Shown: piece by piece, positions 17,891 through 27,500 of the stretch | Numbering within the stretch: position 1 is the stretch's first letter | How the letters are laid out: every line of letters begins with the position of its first letter | From: Prado023 sp963714995 | GTDB taxonomy: Bacteria; Actinomycetota; Actinomycetes; S36-B12; CAIYMF01 | Length of the DNA: 64,000 nucleotides | NCBI GenBank assembly: GCA_963714995.1 | Contig: CAVQQP010000017.1 | Span: 434,001 to 498,000, forward strand | Reading direction: 5' to 3' | The notes under the pieces: model-generated | Databases searched by the model: none | What the model was told of the DNA's origin: nothing | Seen by the model: the letters and a program-made list of their open reading frames with translations, nothing else | Program-made: the position numbers and the translations under genes

Positions 17891-18631
17891 CTACAGGAAG
17901 TCGCGACGCGGGGCCACCGCAGCCAGGGCCTCGGCGAGGGTGAAGGCCCCGGCGTAGAGCGCCTTGCCCACGATCGCGCCCTCGACGCCCCGCTCCACGA
18001 GCTCGGCCAGCTGGTGCAGGTCCTCCAGGCGCGCGACCCCGCCGCTGGCGATGACCGGTCGGTCCGTGCGCGCACACACGTCCGCGAGCAGGTCGAGGTT
18101 CGGCCCGCGCAGGGTGCCGTCCTTGGTGACGTCGGTGACCACGTAGCGGGTGCAGCCGTCCGCGTCGAGGCGGGCCAGGGTCTCCCAGAGGTCCCCACCC
18201 TCCTTGGTCCAGCCGCGGGCGGCCAGTGTCGTGCCGCGCACGTCGAGCCCGACGGCGATCCGGTCGCCATGCTCGCCGATCACCCGGCGGGTCCAGTCCG
18301 GGTCCTCGAGGGCCGCGGTGCCGAGGTTGACCCTGCGGCATCCCGTCGCCAGGGCGGCGGACAACGACTCGTCGTCGCGGATCCCCCCGGAGAGCTCGAC
18401 CTGGACATCGAGGCGGCCGATCACCTCCGCGAGCAGCTCGCGGTTCGAGCCGGTGCCGAACGCCGCATCGAGGTCGACCAGGTGGATCCACGTCGCACCC
18501 TGGGACTGGAAGTCCAGGGCGGCGTCCAGCGGCGAGCCGTAGGAGGTCTCGGTCCCGGACTCGCCCTGGACCAGGCGCACCGCCGTCCCGGCACGGACGT
18601 CGACAGCGGGCAGCAGCACGAGGGGTTCCAT
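17891..18631 (-). CDS. priA: Phosphoribosyl isomerase A (bifunctional HisA/TrpF)
   Basis: PriA isomerises both ProFAR (histidine) and PRA (tryptophan). The 246-residue barrel has the paired catalytic aspartates Asp11 and Asp130 (VGLDVRG) and Arg19. The loop GWTKEGGDLW matches the mobile Arg/Trp loop that lets actinobacterial PriA accept both substrates. No trpF is seen among the trp genes here, consistent with dual use. The ATG at 18631 is preceded by TAGCCT at 6 nt and no Shine-Dalgarno, so the gene probably has its own leaderless promoter. Confidence 0.92.
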   Translation of the reverse strand: MEPLVLLPAVDVRAGTAVRLVQGESGTETSYGSPLDAALDFQSQGATWIHLVDLDAAFGTGSNRELLAEVIGRLDVQVELSGGIRDDESLSAALATGCRRVNLGTAALEDPDWTRRVIGEHGDRIAVGLDVRGTTLAARGWTKEGGDLWETLARLDADGCTRYVVTDVTKDGTLRGPNLDLLADVCARTDRPVIASGGVARLEDLHQLAELVERGVEGAIVGKALYAGAFTLAEALAAVAPRRDFL

Positions 18632-18637
18632 GCCCGA

Positions 18638-18643
18638 AGGCTA
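18638..18643 (-). promoter_or_regulatory. Candidate -10 of a leaderless priA promoter
   Basis: TAGCCT, exactly 6 nt before the priA ATG. It allows priA to be expressed apart from hisDCBH, which would suit an enzyme needed by two pathways. Confidence 0.5.
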
Positions 18644-18740
18644 GTCGGTAGCCGCCTCGGCGACTGTCACGAACCGGACAACCACTGGCGTGAGGCGGTC
18701 ACCTGTGTCCGGATCACGCCATTCCCGCAGCAGGACCTCC

Positions 18741-19370
18741 TCAGGCCAGCGTGCCCAGCCAGTTGGCCAGCAGGCCCAGTCCGGCGTCACCGGACTTCTC
18801 CGGGTGGAACTGCGTGGCCGCCAGGGGCCCGTTCTCGATGGCCGCGATGAACGGCGCCCCGTGCTCGGCCCAGGTGACCAGTGGCGGGTGGAACGGCCCG
18901 GACACGACGAGGTCCCACCGCTGCACGGCGTACGAGTGCACGAAGTAGAACCGCTCGTCGGAGATGCCCGCGAACAGGGCTGAGCCCTCAGGTGCGTCGA
19001 CCGTGTTCCAGCCCATGTGCGGAAGGATCGCGGCGGGGAGCTCCTCCACGATGCCGGGCCACTCCCCCACGCCCGGAGTCGTCACGCCGTGCTCGACACC
19101 GGACTCGAAGAGGATCTGCATCCCGACGCAGATGCCCAGCACCGGCAGTCCACCGGCCAGGCGGTGGTCGACGAGCTGCGGGCCGCGCACGGCACGGAAC
19201 CCCGACATGCAGGCAGCGAAGGCACCCACGCCCGGCACGACCAGTCCGTCGGCGGCCATCGCCGCGTCGAAGTCGGAGGTCACCGTCACCGCCGCGCCGA
19301 CGGCCTCGAGCGCCCGCGCTGCCGACCTGAGGTTCCCGGACCCGTAGTCCAGGACGACGACCTGCGTCAT
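18741..19370 (-). CDS. hisH: Imidazole glycerol phosphate synthase, glutaminase subunit
   Basis: HisH supplies ammonia from glutamine to HisF. The 209-residue class I amidotransferase has nucleophile Cys81 in LGICVGMQILF and the His-Glu pair in QFHPEKSGDAG. The start is the ATG of MTQVVVLDYGSGN, which matches family N-termini; no strong ribosome site is visible. It follows hisB after 34 bp. Confidence 0.97.
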   Translation of the reverse strand: MTQVVVLDYGSGNLRSAARALEAVGAAVTVTSDFDAAMAADGLVVPGVGAFAACMSGFRAVRGPQLVDHRLAGGLPVLGICVGMQILFESGVEHGVTTPGVGEWPGIVEELPAAILPHMGWNTVDAPEGSALFAGISDERFYFVHSYAVQRWDLVVSGPFHPPLVTWAEHGAPFIAAIENGPLAATQFHPEKSGDAGLGLLANWLGTLA

Positions 19371-19404
19371 CGCCGGAAGGGCCCGAACCGGGCTGCAGCA
19401 GGGA

Positions 19405-19992
19405 TCACAGCGCACCCTTGGTGCTGGGCACCCCCACCACCCGCGGGTCGAGCTCGACGGCGGTGCGCAGCGCGCGTGCGACCGCCTTGAACTGCGCCTC
19501 GACCATGTGGTGCGGGTTGCGTCCGTACAGGCAGTGGACGTGCAGGCAGATCTGTGCCGAGGCGGAGATGGACTCCCACACGTGGCGGGTCAGCGTGGTG
19601 TCGTACGCGCCGATCATCGGCGCCATGGCCGGCTCGTCGTGCACGACGTAGGGCCGGCCCGACAGGTCGACGACGGCCCGGGCCAGCGCCTCGTCGAGGG
19701 GGACCAGGGCATCGCCGAACCGGCGGATGCCCACCTTGTCGCCGAGCGCCTGGCGCAGGGCCGCCCCGAAGGCCAGCGAGGTGTCCTCCACGGTGTGGTG
19801 GCTGTCCACCTCGACGTCGCCGGTGGTGGCGATCGTCAGGTCGAAGCCCGCGTGCTTGCCGATCTGGGTCATCATGTGGTCGTAGAACGGCACCCCGGTG
19901 CTGATGTCCGTGGCTCCGGAGCCGTCGAGCTCCAGCTCGACGCGGACGTCGCTCTCCTTGGTCGTGCGCTCGACCGTCGCGAACCGGCCCAT
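19405..19992 (-). CDS. hisB: Imidazoleglycerol-phosphate dehydratase
   Basis: A monofunctional 195-residue HisB that dehydrates IGP. The two manganese-binding motifs are present: DSHHTVEDTSLAFG and NPHHMVEAQFKA. No HisN phosphatase domain is fused. GAGGAGG upstream of the ATG at 19992 decides the start. It follows hisC by 34 bp. Confidence 0.97.
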   Translation of the reverse strand: MGRFATVERTTKESDVRVELELDGSGATDISTGVPFYDHMMTQIGKHAGFDLTIATTGDVEVDSHHTVEDTSLAFGAALRQALGDKVGIRRFGDALVPLDEALARAVVDLSGRPYVVHDEPAMAPMIGAYDTTLTRHVWESISASAQICLHVHCLYGRNPHHMVEAQFKAVARALRTAVELDPRVVGVPSTKGAL

Positions 19993-20026
19993 CAGGTCCC
20001 CTCCTCGCATGTGTGCGCCCACCCTC

Positions 20027-21164
20027 TCACGCGATCACGTCGCCCGGGGTGACGCTCTCGGTCAGGGCCTCGCGGAACGCCGCCATCTCCTGCGGGGTGC
20101 CGGCGCTGACCCGCAGCCAGCCCTGCGGACCGGTCGCCCGGACGAGGACGCCACGGTCGAGCAGGCGCGCCCAGATCGCATCACGGTCGGCGAACCTGCC
20201 GAACAGGACGAAGTTGGCGTCGGAGTCCGCCGCCACGAGCCCGGGCTGGGCGCGCACCCAGCTGACCAGGGCGTCGCGCTCATCACGCAGGGCGGCGACC
20301 GAGCCCAGGAGCTCCGGGAGCGTGCCGCAGGGCGATGCGGGCGACCGCCTGGGTGACCGCGGACAGGTGGTAGGGCAGCCGCACGAGCTGGACGGCGTCG
20401 ACGACCTGGGGGCTGGCGACCAGGTAGCCCAGTCGCGCCCCGGCCAGGGCGAACGCCTTGCTCATCGTGCGGGTCACCACCAGCCGCGGATGGGTGTCCA
20501 GCAGCTCGATCGCCGACGGCGTGCCGGGACGGCGGAACTCCGCGTAGGCCTCGTCGACCACGACCATGCCGTGGCTGGCCGCGCACAGGGCGTCGACGTC
20601 GTCCAGCGACAGCGCGGTCCCGGTGGGGTTGTTCGGCGAGGCCAGCAGGATCACGGCCGGCTGCTCGGCGCGGATGTGGGCGCGGGCGGCGTCGACGTCG
20701 ACGGTGAAGTCGTCGCGGCGCGCCAGCGTTCGGTACTCGGTGAAGGTGTCGCGGCAGTAGTCGGGATACATCGAGTAGGTCGGGGCGAAGGACAGCGCCA
20801 CCCGCCCCGGCCCGCCGAACGCCTGCAGCAGCTGGACCATCACCTCGTTGGAGCCGTTGGCCGCCCACACCCGCGCACCGGTGACCGCCGGGCCACGGGG
20901 GACGTCGGTGCGGATGTACGCGGCGAGGTCGGCACGCAGCGCGGAGGCATCGCGGTCCGGGTACCGGTTCAGGCCCGCCGTGGCCTCGGCCACCGCTGCC
21001 GCCACGTCGGCCACCATGGCCGGCGAGGGCGGGTAGGGGTTCTCGTTGACGTTGAGCCGGTGGGCCACGTCGAGCTGCGGGGCCCCGTAGGGCACCTGGC
21101 CGCGCAGCTCAGGGCGCACCGGGAGGTCGGCCGGGTCACCCGGCCGCTGGGACGGCACGCTCAC
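20027..21164 (-). CDS. hisC: Histidinol-phosphate aminotransferase (one frameshift)
   Basis: A class I/II PLP aminotransferase, 378 residues when repaired. PLP Lys236 is in RTMSKAFALAGARLGYL; SPNNPTGT and VVVDEAYAEF are also present. The frame breaks after RIALRHAP at a run of three C (plus-strand ggg at 20315-20317) where two are expected. The other frame continues with the correct C-terminal domain (SDANFVLFGRF, GPQGWLRVSAGTP) to a stop at 20027. A homopolymer miscall is the obvious cause. The GTG start overlaps the hisD stop as GTGA. Confidence 0.94.
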
Positions 21165-22471
21165 CGGTCGAACCGCACCGTGATGGCTGCGCCGTGGGCG
21201 GGGAGGTCCTCGGCGTGCGCCAGGGTGACGACGTGGTCAGCGACGTCGGCCAGCGCGTCACGGTCGTACTCGACGAGGTTGACGCCACGCAGGAAGGAGG
21301 CGACTCCGAGGCCGCTGGAGTGGCAGGCGCAGCCGCCGGTGGGCAGGACGTGGTTGGAGCCGGCGGCGTAGTCGCCGAGGGACACCGGAGCCCAGGGCCC
21401 GATGAAGATGGCGCCCGCGTTGCGGACCTGCATCGCCACGGCCCGGGGGTCGCGGGTGTGGATCTCGAGGTGCTCGGCGGCGTAGGCGTTCACGATGGCC
21501 AGCCCGTCGGCGATCGAGTCGACGATGATGATCGCGCTCTGGTCCCCGCCGAGGGCCTCACGGATGCGCAGCGAGTGCTTCGTGGCGGCGACCTGGACCT
21601 CGAGGGCGGCGGCCACGTCCTTGGCGAGCTTGGGCGAGGTGGTGACCAGCACGGAGGCGGCGATCACGTCGTGCTCGGCCTGGCTGATCAGGTCGGCGGC
21701 GACGATCGCGGCATCGGCGGTGTCGTCGGCCAGGATGGCGATCTCCGTGGGTCCGGCCTCCGAGTCGATGCCGATGCGCCCCATGAGCAGTCGCTTGGCG
21801 GCCGTGACCCAGATGTTGCCCGGGCCGGTGACCAGGTTGACCGGCCGGCACACGGTGCCGTCCTCCAGGGGCGCGCCGAAGGCGAACAGGGCGATGGCCT
21901 GGGCCCCACCGGCCGCGTACACCTCGTCGACGCCGAGCAGCGCGCAGGCCGCCAGGATGCTCGGGTGCGGCAGCCCGCCGAACTCCTTCTGGGGCGGCGA
22001 GGCCACGGCCAGCGATCCGACCCCGGCGATCTGCGCGGGGACGACGTTCATCACCACCGACGACGGGTACACCGCGCGCCCGCCGGGGACGTAGAGCCCC
22101 ACGCGATCCACGGGGAGCCAGCGCATCGTGACCGTCCCGCCGGGGACCACGTCGGTGGTGTGCTCGGCACGGACCTGGTCGGCGTGCACGCGGCGCACCC
22201 GCTCGATCGCCACCTCGAGGGCGGTGCGCACGTCGGGATCCAGGTCCTCGAGCGCAGCGGCGATGGCCGCGGCCGGGACCCTCAGGTGCGGGGGCCGCAC
22301 GCCGTCCAAGCGCTCCCCATGGTCCAGGACCGCAGGGGCGCCGCGCTTGGCCACGTCGGCGACGATCGGGCGCACCACGTCCAGGGCGTGGTCGACGTCC
22401 ATCGAGGCGCGCGGCACGACGGCACCGAGGTTGGTCGGCAGGCCGGCCCGCAGGTCAAGTCGACGGATCAT
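21161..22471 (-). CDS. hisD: Histidinol dehydrogenase
   Basis: HisD oxidises histidinol to histidine with NAD in two steps. The 436-residue protein has the cofactor/zinc region SEAGPTEIAILAD, the zinc and catalytic histidines in ISQAEHD, YAAEHLEIH and the C-terminal SSGLGVASFLRG. It heads the hisD-hisC-hisB-hisH unit. The ATG lies 6 nt after a TAGAAT box and lacks a Shine-Dalgarno, so it is probably translated from a leaderless mRNA. Confidence 0.98.
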   Translation of the reverse strand: MIRRLDLRAGLPTNLGAVVPRASMDVDHALDVVRPIVADVAKRGAPAVLDHGERLDGVRPPHLRVPAAAIAAALEDLDPDVRTALEVAIERVRRVHADQVRAEHTTDVVPGGTVTMRWLPVDRVGLYVPGGRAVYPSSVVMNVVPAQIAGVGSLAVASPPQKEFGGLPHPSILAACALLGVDEVYAAGGAQAIALFAFGAPLEDGTVCRPVNLVTGPGNIWVTAAKRLLMGRIGIDSEAGPTEIAILADDTADAAIVAADLISQAEHDVIAASVLVTTSPKLAKDVAAALEVQVAATKHSLRIREALGGDQSAIIIVDSIADGLAIVNAYAAEHLEIHTRDPRAVAMQVRNAGAIFIGPWAPVSLGDYAAGSNHVLPTGGCACHSSGLGVASFLRGVNLVEYDRDALADVADHVVTLAHAEDLPAHGAAITVRFDR

Positions 22472-22477
22472 GGGCTG

Positions 22478-22483
22478 ATTCTA
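22478..22483 (-). promoter_or_regulatory. Candidate -10 of a leaderless hisD promoter
   Basis: TAGAAT, a near-consensus -10, sits exactly 6 nt before the hisD ATG. It is the strongest example of the leaderless pattern in this window. No -35 match is seen in the GC-rich sequence upstream. Confidence 0.6.
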
Positions 22484-22537
22484 GGCCGCCCCGGCCGGGC
22501 TGGGCTGGCGGTCATCGGCCGGATCAGTCGGCCGGGA

Positions 22538-23206
22538 TCAGTTGGCCCAGAGCCGCGAGCCCGCCAGGTCGACCGCCGGCATGGAGGGAAGGGCTGACAT
22601 CACCTCGATCTCCCGGCGCAGGACGGCGCACACCGCCGCGAGGCGCTGCTCGGCACCGTCGATCCCCAGCAGGGCCTGGCGCTCGGGAAGGTCCGTGACG
22701 ATGGCCGAGGCCACCAGGTAGCTCAGGACCACCGGATCATCGGGCAGGTTGTCGATGTGGGCCATCCGGATGACTCCCCAGCCGGCGATGACGTCGCGGT
22801 ACTCCTCGAGCAGGCGCACGGCGTCGGCCGCCAGGGCACGGGTCCTGCCGGGCTCGCCGATCGGCTCGTCGTGGAGCCGCACCTGGGCCCGGGTGTAGGG
22901 CAGCGCGTCGTCGAGGGACTCGATGGAGAAGCGCCGGGCCCCGACGGTGACGATGTCGTAGCGGCCGTCAGGCAGCGCGTCGACCCTCGTGATCCGGGCC
23001 ATCGTGCCCATCTCGTAGATCCCGGCGCGACCGTCGGCCTCGGTGCATCCGGGGCGCATCGCCACGATCCCGAACCCGCGCTCGTCCTCGGGCGCCTCGG
23101 CCAGCGTGCTCACCATCAGCCGGTACCGCGGCTCGAAGATGTGCAGCGGGAGGACCAGCCCTGGGACGAGGACCGTGCGCAGCGGGAAGAGCGGGACCGT
23201 GGGCAC
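22538..23206 (-). CDS. Lon N-terminal-domain protein (LON substrate-binding domain)
   Basis: A 222-residue stand-alone Lon-N (PUA-like) domain protein: VPLFPLRTVLVPGLVLPLHIFEPRY at the start, in shorter pieces PLHIFEPRYR and GARRFSIESL. It lacks ATPase and protease domains. Such proteins are widespread and poorly characterised; substrate or peptide binding is inferred. A GTG at 23212 is possible, but I prefer the GTG at 23206 because TAGCCT lies exactly 6 nt before it. Confidence 0.88.
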   Translation of the reverse strand: MPTVPLFPLRTVLVPGLVLPLHIFEPRYRLMVSTLAEAPEDERGFGIVAMRPGCTEADGRAGIYEMGTMARITRVDALPDGRYDIVTVGARRFSIESLDDALPYTRAQVRLHDEPIGEPGRTRALAADAVRLLEEYRDVIAGWGVIRMAHIDNLPDDPVVLSYLVASAIVTDLPERQALLGIDGAEQRLAAVCAVLRREIEVMSALPSMPAVDLAGSRLWAN

Positions 23207-23212
23207 GTGCAC

Positions 23213-23218
23213 AGGCTA
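23213..23218 (-). promoter_or_regulatory. Candidate -10 of a leaderless promoter (Lon-N gene)
   Basis: TAGCCT, 6 nt before the GTG at 23206. The spacing decides between two possible start codons of the gene. Confidence 0.45.
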
Positions 23219-23286
23219 GGGCCTGCACCCCCAACCCGCTCGGGAACGCAGCCAGCACCCGGCAGCCCGGCGCGGCGCGTCGATGG

Positions 23287-23292
23287 CAGGAT
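23287..23292 (+). promoter_or_regulatory. Candidate -10 before ybaK
   Basis: CAGGAT, 6 nt before the ybaK ATG, without a ribosome binding site. A first-base mismatch to TANNNT makes it weaker. Confidence 0.3.
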
Positions 23293-23298
23293 CGACCC

Positions 23299-23796
23299 AT
23301 GCCGAAGAAGTCCGCTGGGTCCACCGGGACGCCGGCCACCCGACTCCTGGCCGAGGCCGGGGTCCCGCACGTGCTGCGGACCTACGCCCACGATCCGCGC
23401 AGCACCTCCTACGGCCTCGAGGCAGCCTCCGCGCTGGGCATCGAGCCCGAGCGCGTCTTCAAGACCCTGCTGGCAGACGTGGACGGGGCGTTGGTGGTGG
23501 GGATCGTCCCGGTCGACGCCCAGCTCGACCTCAAGCTGCTGGCCGCGGCCGTGGGCGGCAAGCGCGCGACGATGGCTGAGGTGGCCCGGGCCGAGCGCGC
23601 CACCGGCTACGTGGCCGGGGGGATCTCCCCCCTCGGCCAGCGCCAGGCCCATCCGACCGTGGTCGACGAGTCGGCACTCGCACACGCCTCGATGCTGGTC
23701 TCCGGCGGTCGGCGCGGGCTCGACGTGGAGCTCGCACCGGGCCACCTGATCGAGCTCACGGGGGCCCGGGTGGCCCGCATCGCACGGCGGTCCTGA
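23299..23796 (+). CDS. ybaK: Cys-tRNA(Pro)/Cys-tRNA deacylase YbaK
   Basis: A 165-residue YbaK/EbsC-type editing protein that hydrolyses Cys-tRNA(Pro) made by ProRS. The conserved lysine for catalysis is in RVFKTLLADVDG, with YVAGGISPLGQR and LELAPGHLI-like elements following (here VELAPGHLIELTGA). It is short and stand-alone, as usual. It is divergent from the Lon-N gene and converges on dnaE with 7 bp between stops. Confidence 0.95.
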   Translation: MPKKSAGSTGTPATRLLAEAGVPHVLRTYAHDPRSTSYGLEAASALGIEPERVFKTLLADVDGALVVGIVPVDAQLDLKLLAAAVGGKRATMAEVARAERATGYVAGGISPLGQRQAHPTVVDESALAHASMLVSGGRRGLDVELAPGHLIELTGARVARIARRS

Positions 23797-23803
23797 GGCT
23801 GGC

Positions 23804-26800
23804 TCAGCCCAGGCAGGACGCGCCGAGCAGGGCCTTGAGGTCGCCGTAGAGGGCGGGTGAGGGCACCACGCGCAGCCGATCGTCGATCGAGAGCACCGTG
23901 GTGGTGCCGCCGTTGCGCAGGTGGATGTGCACCTCGACGGTGCCCGGATGGTTGCCCAGGACCTCGCGCAGTCGCTCCACCACCGGTGGCGTGCACCGGG
24001 CGATGTCCATGTGGATGGCCACCGGCCCCGAGGCCGTGGCGTCGCTGATGTTCGGCACCGTGACGTCCATGCCGCGCAGCCGCGGCGCGTTGTCGTCGCC
24101 CTTCTCGAGCCGCCCGCGGACCACGATCACGACGTCCTCGGCGAGCAGGACGCCCGCCGTGGCGTACAGCTGGGGGAAGCACATCACCTCCACCGAGCCG
24201 GCGAGGTCCTCGAGGGTGACGATCGCCCACGGCTCGCCCTTGGCCTTGGTGGTCTTGCGCTGGACGCTGGTGACCAGCCCCGCGACGGTCACCATCTGCC
24301 CGTCCACGCGCTCGTCGGCGGCCAGGGCGGAGATCGGCATGTCGGCCAGGGAGCTCAGCACGTGCTCGAGGCCGAACAGCGGGTGGTCGCTGACGTAGAG
24401 CCCCAGCATCTCGCGCTCGTAGGCCAGCAGGGTCTTCTTGTCCCACTCGGTCGGCGGGGGCACGAGGCGGGCGCCCGGGGCGGCCTCGGTGACCTCGCCC
24501 CCCATGCCGGCGAACAGGTCGAACTGCCCGACGGCCTCGGCGCGCTTGGTGTCCAGGGCCGCGTCGATGGCCTGCTCGTGGATGGCCAGCAGCCCCTTGC
24601 GGGTGTCGCCGAAGCTGTCGAAGGCCCCGGCCTTGATCAGGGACTCGACCAGGCGCTTGTTGCACACGCCGATCTCGACCTTGGCGATGAAGTCCCCGAA
24701 GTCCGCGAACCGGCCCTTGGCCGTGCGCGTGCGGATGATCGAGTCGACCACGTTGGCGCCCACGTTGCGGATCGCCGAGAGGCCGAACCGGATGTCGGTG
24801 CCGACCGGGGCGAAGTCCGACTGCGACTCGTTGACGTCCGGGGGCAGCACCTTGATCCCCATGCGCCGGCACTCGTTGAGGTAGATCGCCGACTTGTCCT
24901 TGTCGTCGGCGATCGAGGTCAGCAGCCCGGACATGTACTCGGCCGGGTAGTTGGCCTTGAGGTAGGCCGTCCAGTAGGAGACCAGCCCGTACCCGGCCGT
25001 GTGCGCCTTGTTGAAGGCGTAGTCCGAGAACGGGACGAGGATGTCCCAGAGGGTCTTGATCGCGGCCTCGGAGTACCCGTTGGCCCGCATGCCCGCGGCG
25101 AAGGGGACGTACTCCTTGTCGAGGATCTCCTTCTTCTTCTTGCCCATCGCGCGCCGCAGGAGGTCCGCGCTGCCCAGCGAGTACCCCGCGAGCTTCTGGG
25201 CGATCGCCATGACCTGCTCCTGGTAGACGATCAACCCGTAGGTGTCGCCCAGGATCTCGGCCAGCGGCTCGGCGAGCTCGGGGTGGATCGGCGTGACCGG
25301 CTGCCGACCGTTCTTGCGGTCGGCGAAGTCGTTGTGCGCGTTGGCGCCCATCGGGCCCGGACGGTAGAGCGCGAGGACCGCGGAGATGTCCTCGAAGTTC
25401 GTCGGGGCCAGGCGGGTGAGCAGCGCCCGCATGCCCGAGTTGTCCAGCTGGAACACGCCCAGGGTGTCACCGCGGGCGAGCAGCTCGTAGGTGGGGACGT
25501 CGTCGAGGGTGAGCTCCTCGAGGACCACCTTGTGCCCCCCGTTGGCCTCGATGTGGCGCAGCGCGTCGTCGAGGATGGTCAGGTTGCGCAGGCCCAGGAA
25601 GTCCATCTTCAGCAGGCCCAGGGACTCGCAGGCACCCATGTCCAGCTGGGTGATGATCGAGCCGTCCTGCTCCCGGCGCATGATCGGGATGACGTCGAGC
25701 AGCGGCTCGGCCGAGAGGATCACGCCGGCCGCATGGACCCCCCACTGCCGGCGCAGGCCCTCGAGCCCGCGCGCGGTGTCGACGACCTCGCGCAGGTCGG
25801 ACTCGCTCTCGTAGAGCGCACGGAAGTCCGCGGCCTCCTTGTAGCGCGGGTGGGTCTCGTCGAAGATCCCCGCCAGCGGGATGTCCTTGCCCATGACCGC
25901 CGGGGGCATCGCCTTGGTCAGCTTCTCCCCGACGGCGAACGGGTGGCCGAGCACGCGGGCGGAGTCCTTCAGGGCGGCCTTGGCCTTGATCGTCGAGTAG
26001 GTGACGATCTGCGCGACGCGCTCCTCGCCGTAGCGCTGCGTGGCGTAGCGGATCATCTCCGCGCGCCGGCGCTCGTCGAAGTCCATGTCGATGTCGGGCA
26101 TCGAGACGCGCTCGGGGTTCAGGAACCGCTCGAACAGCAGGCCATGACTCATCGGGTCGAGCTCGGTGATGCCCAGGGCGTAGGCGATCAGGGCGCCGGC
26201 GGCCGACCCACGGCCCGGGCCCACGCGGATCCCGACGCTCTTGGCGTGCTCGACGAGGTCGGCGGTGACCAGGAAGTAGCCGGGGAAGCCCATCTGGCAG
26301 ATGACGCCGACCTCGTAGGCGGCCTGGTCGCGGCGGTCCTGGGGCACGCCGTTCGGGAACCGCCTGGCGAGGCCGCGCTCGACCTCCTTGACCAGCCACG
26401 ACTCCTCGGTCTCCCCCTCGGGGACCGGGAACCGGGGCATGAGGTTGCGCCCCTCGGTGAACTCGACGTTGCAGCGCTCGGCCACCAGGAGCGTGTTGTC
26501 GCAGGCCTCGGGGTACTCGGCCCAGAGCGTGCGCATCTCCTGGGCCGACTTCAGGTAGAAGTCGCGGGCGTCGAACTTGAAGCGGTTCGGGTCGGCCATG
26601 GTCTTGCCGGTCTGCACGCACAGCAGGACCTCGTGGGACTCGGCGTCGGCGGCGTGCGTGTAGTGCAGGTCGTTGCTGGCCAGCAGCGGGAGCCCCAGGT
26701 CCTTGGCCAGGCGCAGGAGGTCGGGCAGCGTGCGCCGCTCGATCTCGATGCCGTGGTCCATCACCTCGACGAAGAAGTTGTCGCGCCCGAGGATGTCGCG

Positions 26801-27358
26801 GTAGTCGGCGGCGGCCTGGCGCGCCTTCTCGTACTGGCCGACCTGCAGCCAGCGGTTCACCTCGCCCGACGGGCAGCCCGTGGTGGCGATGATCCCCGTC
26901 CCGTGGCGCTCGAGCAGGTCGCGGTCGAAGCGCGGGTACTTGCGGTACTGGCCCTCCAGGCTGGCCAGGGAGGAGATCCGGAAGAGGTTGTGCAACCCCT
27001 CGGTGCTCTCGGCCAGCAGGGTCATGTGCGTGTAGTTGACCTTGCCCTTGGCCGTTCCCTCATCGCCGACGTCCTGGCCGACGTCGGCGCCGAACGAGAA
27101 CGGGGCGCGGTCGAAGCGCGAGCCGATCGGGACGTAGTAGCCCTCCATGCCGATGATCGGCTTGACGCCGGCGGCCGTGCCGGCCTTCCAGAACTCGTAG
27201 GCGCCGAAGAGGTTGCCGTGGTCGGTGATCGCCAGGGCCGGCATCTCCATCCGGGCGGCCTCGGCGAAGAGCTCCTTGACCCGGGCCGCACCGTCGAGCA
27301 TCGAGTACTCGGTGTGGGCGTGCAGGTGCACGAAGTCACCGCTCGCGCTGTTCGACAC
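23804..27358 (-). CDS. dnaE: DNA polymerase III alpha subunit (DnaE1)
   Basis: The replicative polymerase, 1184 residues. Domains in order: PHP (FVHLHAHTEYSMLDG, retaining metal-binding His residues and hence possible proofreading), palm with the catalytic aspartates in MPDIDMDFDERRR, thumb/fingers, a helix-hairpin-helix region near 840, and an OB fold at the C-terminus. The GTG at 27358 is chosen because AGGAGG lies 6-7 nt upstream; the open frame beyond it is antisense to fhs and not part of the protein. Divergent from fhs. Confidence 0.97.
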   Translation of the reverse strand: MSNSASGDFVHLHAHTEYSMLDGAARVKELFAEAARMEMPALAITDHGNLFGAYEFWKAGTAAGVKPIIGMEGYYVPIGSRFDRAPFSFGADVGQDVGDEGTAKGKVNYTHMTLLAESTEGLHNLFRISSLASLEGQYRKYPRFDRDLLERHGTGIIATTGCPSGEVNRWLQVGQYEKARQAAADYRDILGRDNFFVEVMDHGIEIERRTLPDLLRLAKDLGLPLLASNDLHYTHAADAESHEVLLCVQTGKTMADPNRFKFDARDFYLKSAQEMRTLWAEYPEACDNTLLVAERCNVEFTEGRNLMPRFPVPEGETEESWLVKEVERGLARRFPNGVPQDRRDQAAYEVGVICQMGFPGYFLVTADLVEHAKSVGIRVGPGRGSAAGALIAYALGITELDPMSHGLLFERFLNPERVSMPDIDMDFDERRRAEMIRYATQRYGEERVAQIVTYSTIKAKAALKDSARVLGHPFAVGEKLTKAMPPAVMGKDIPLAGIFDETHPRYKEAADFRALYESESDLREVVDTARGLEGLRRQWGVHAAGVILSAEPLLDVIPIMRREQDGSIITQLDMGACESLGLLKMDFLGLRNLTILDDALRHIEANGGHKVVLEELTLDDVPTYELLARGDTLGVFQLDNSGMRALLTRLAPTNFEDISAVLALYRPGPMGANAHNDFADRKNGRQPVTPIHPELAEPLAEILGDTYGLIVYQEQVMAIAQKLAGYSLGSADLLRRAMGKKKKEILDKEYVPFAAGMRANGYSEAAIKTLWDILVPFSDYAFNKAHTAGYGLVSYWTAYLKANYPAEYMSGLLTSIADDKDKSAIYLNECRRMGIKVLPPDVNESQSDFAPVGTDIRFGLSAIRNVGANVVDSIIRTRTAKGRFADFGDFIAKVEIGVCNKRLVESLIKAGAFDSFGDTRKGLLAIHEQAIDAALDTKRAEAVGQFDLFAGMGGEVTEAAPGARLVPPPTEWDKKTLLAYEREMLGLYVSDHPLFGLEHVLSSLADMPISALAADERVDGQMVTVAGLVTSVQRKTTKAKGEPWAIVTLEDLAGSVEVMCFPQLYATAGVLLAEDVVIVVRGRLEKGDDNAPRLRGMDVTVPNISDATASGPVAIHMDIARCTPPVVERLREVLGNHPGTVEVHIHLRNGGTTTVLSIDDRLRVVPSPALYGDLKALLGASCLG

Positions 27359-27439
27359 CGACGTCCTCCTGGGGCTTGCCACGAACGCACCATCTGCGCC
27401 GCGCACCTGGCGGGGGAAGGCGGGCTCGGGCAGGGGTCG

Positions 27440-27445
27440 ATCGTA
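27440..27445 (-). promoter_or_regulatory. Candidate -10 for dnaE
   Basis: TACGAT on the minus strand, about 82 nt upstream of the dnaE GTG in the 142-bp dnaE-fhs divergent spacer. Only the -10 is recognisable. Confidence 0.3.
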
Positions 27446-27500
27446 CCGCCGGGCACCGACATCCCCGACGCAGCGACACCGGGCGCCCACCGGTGCCAGC

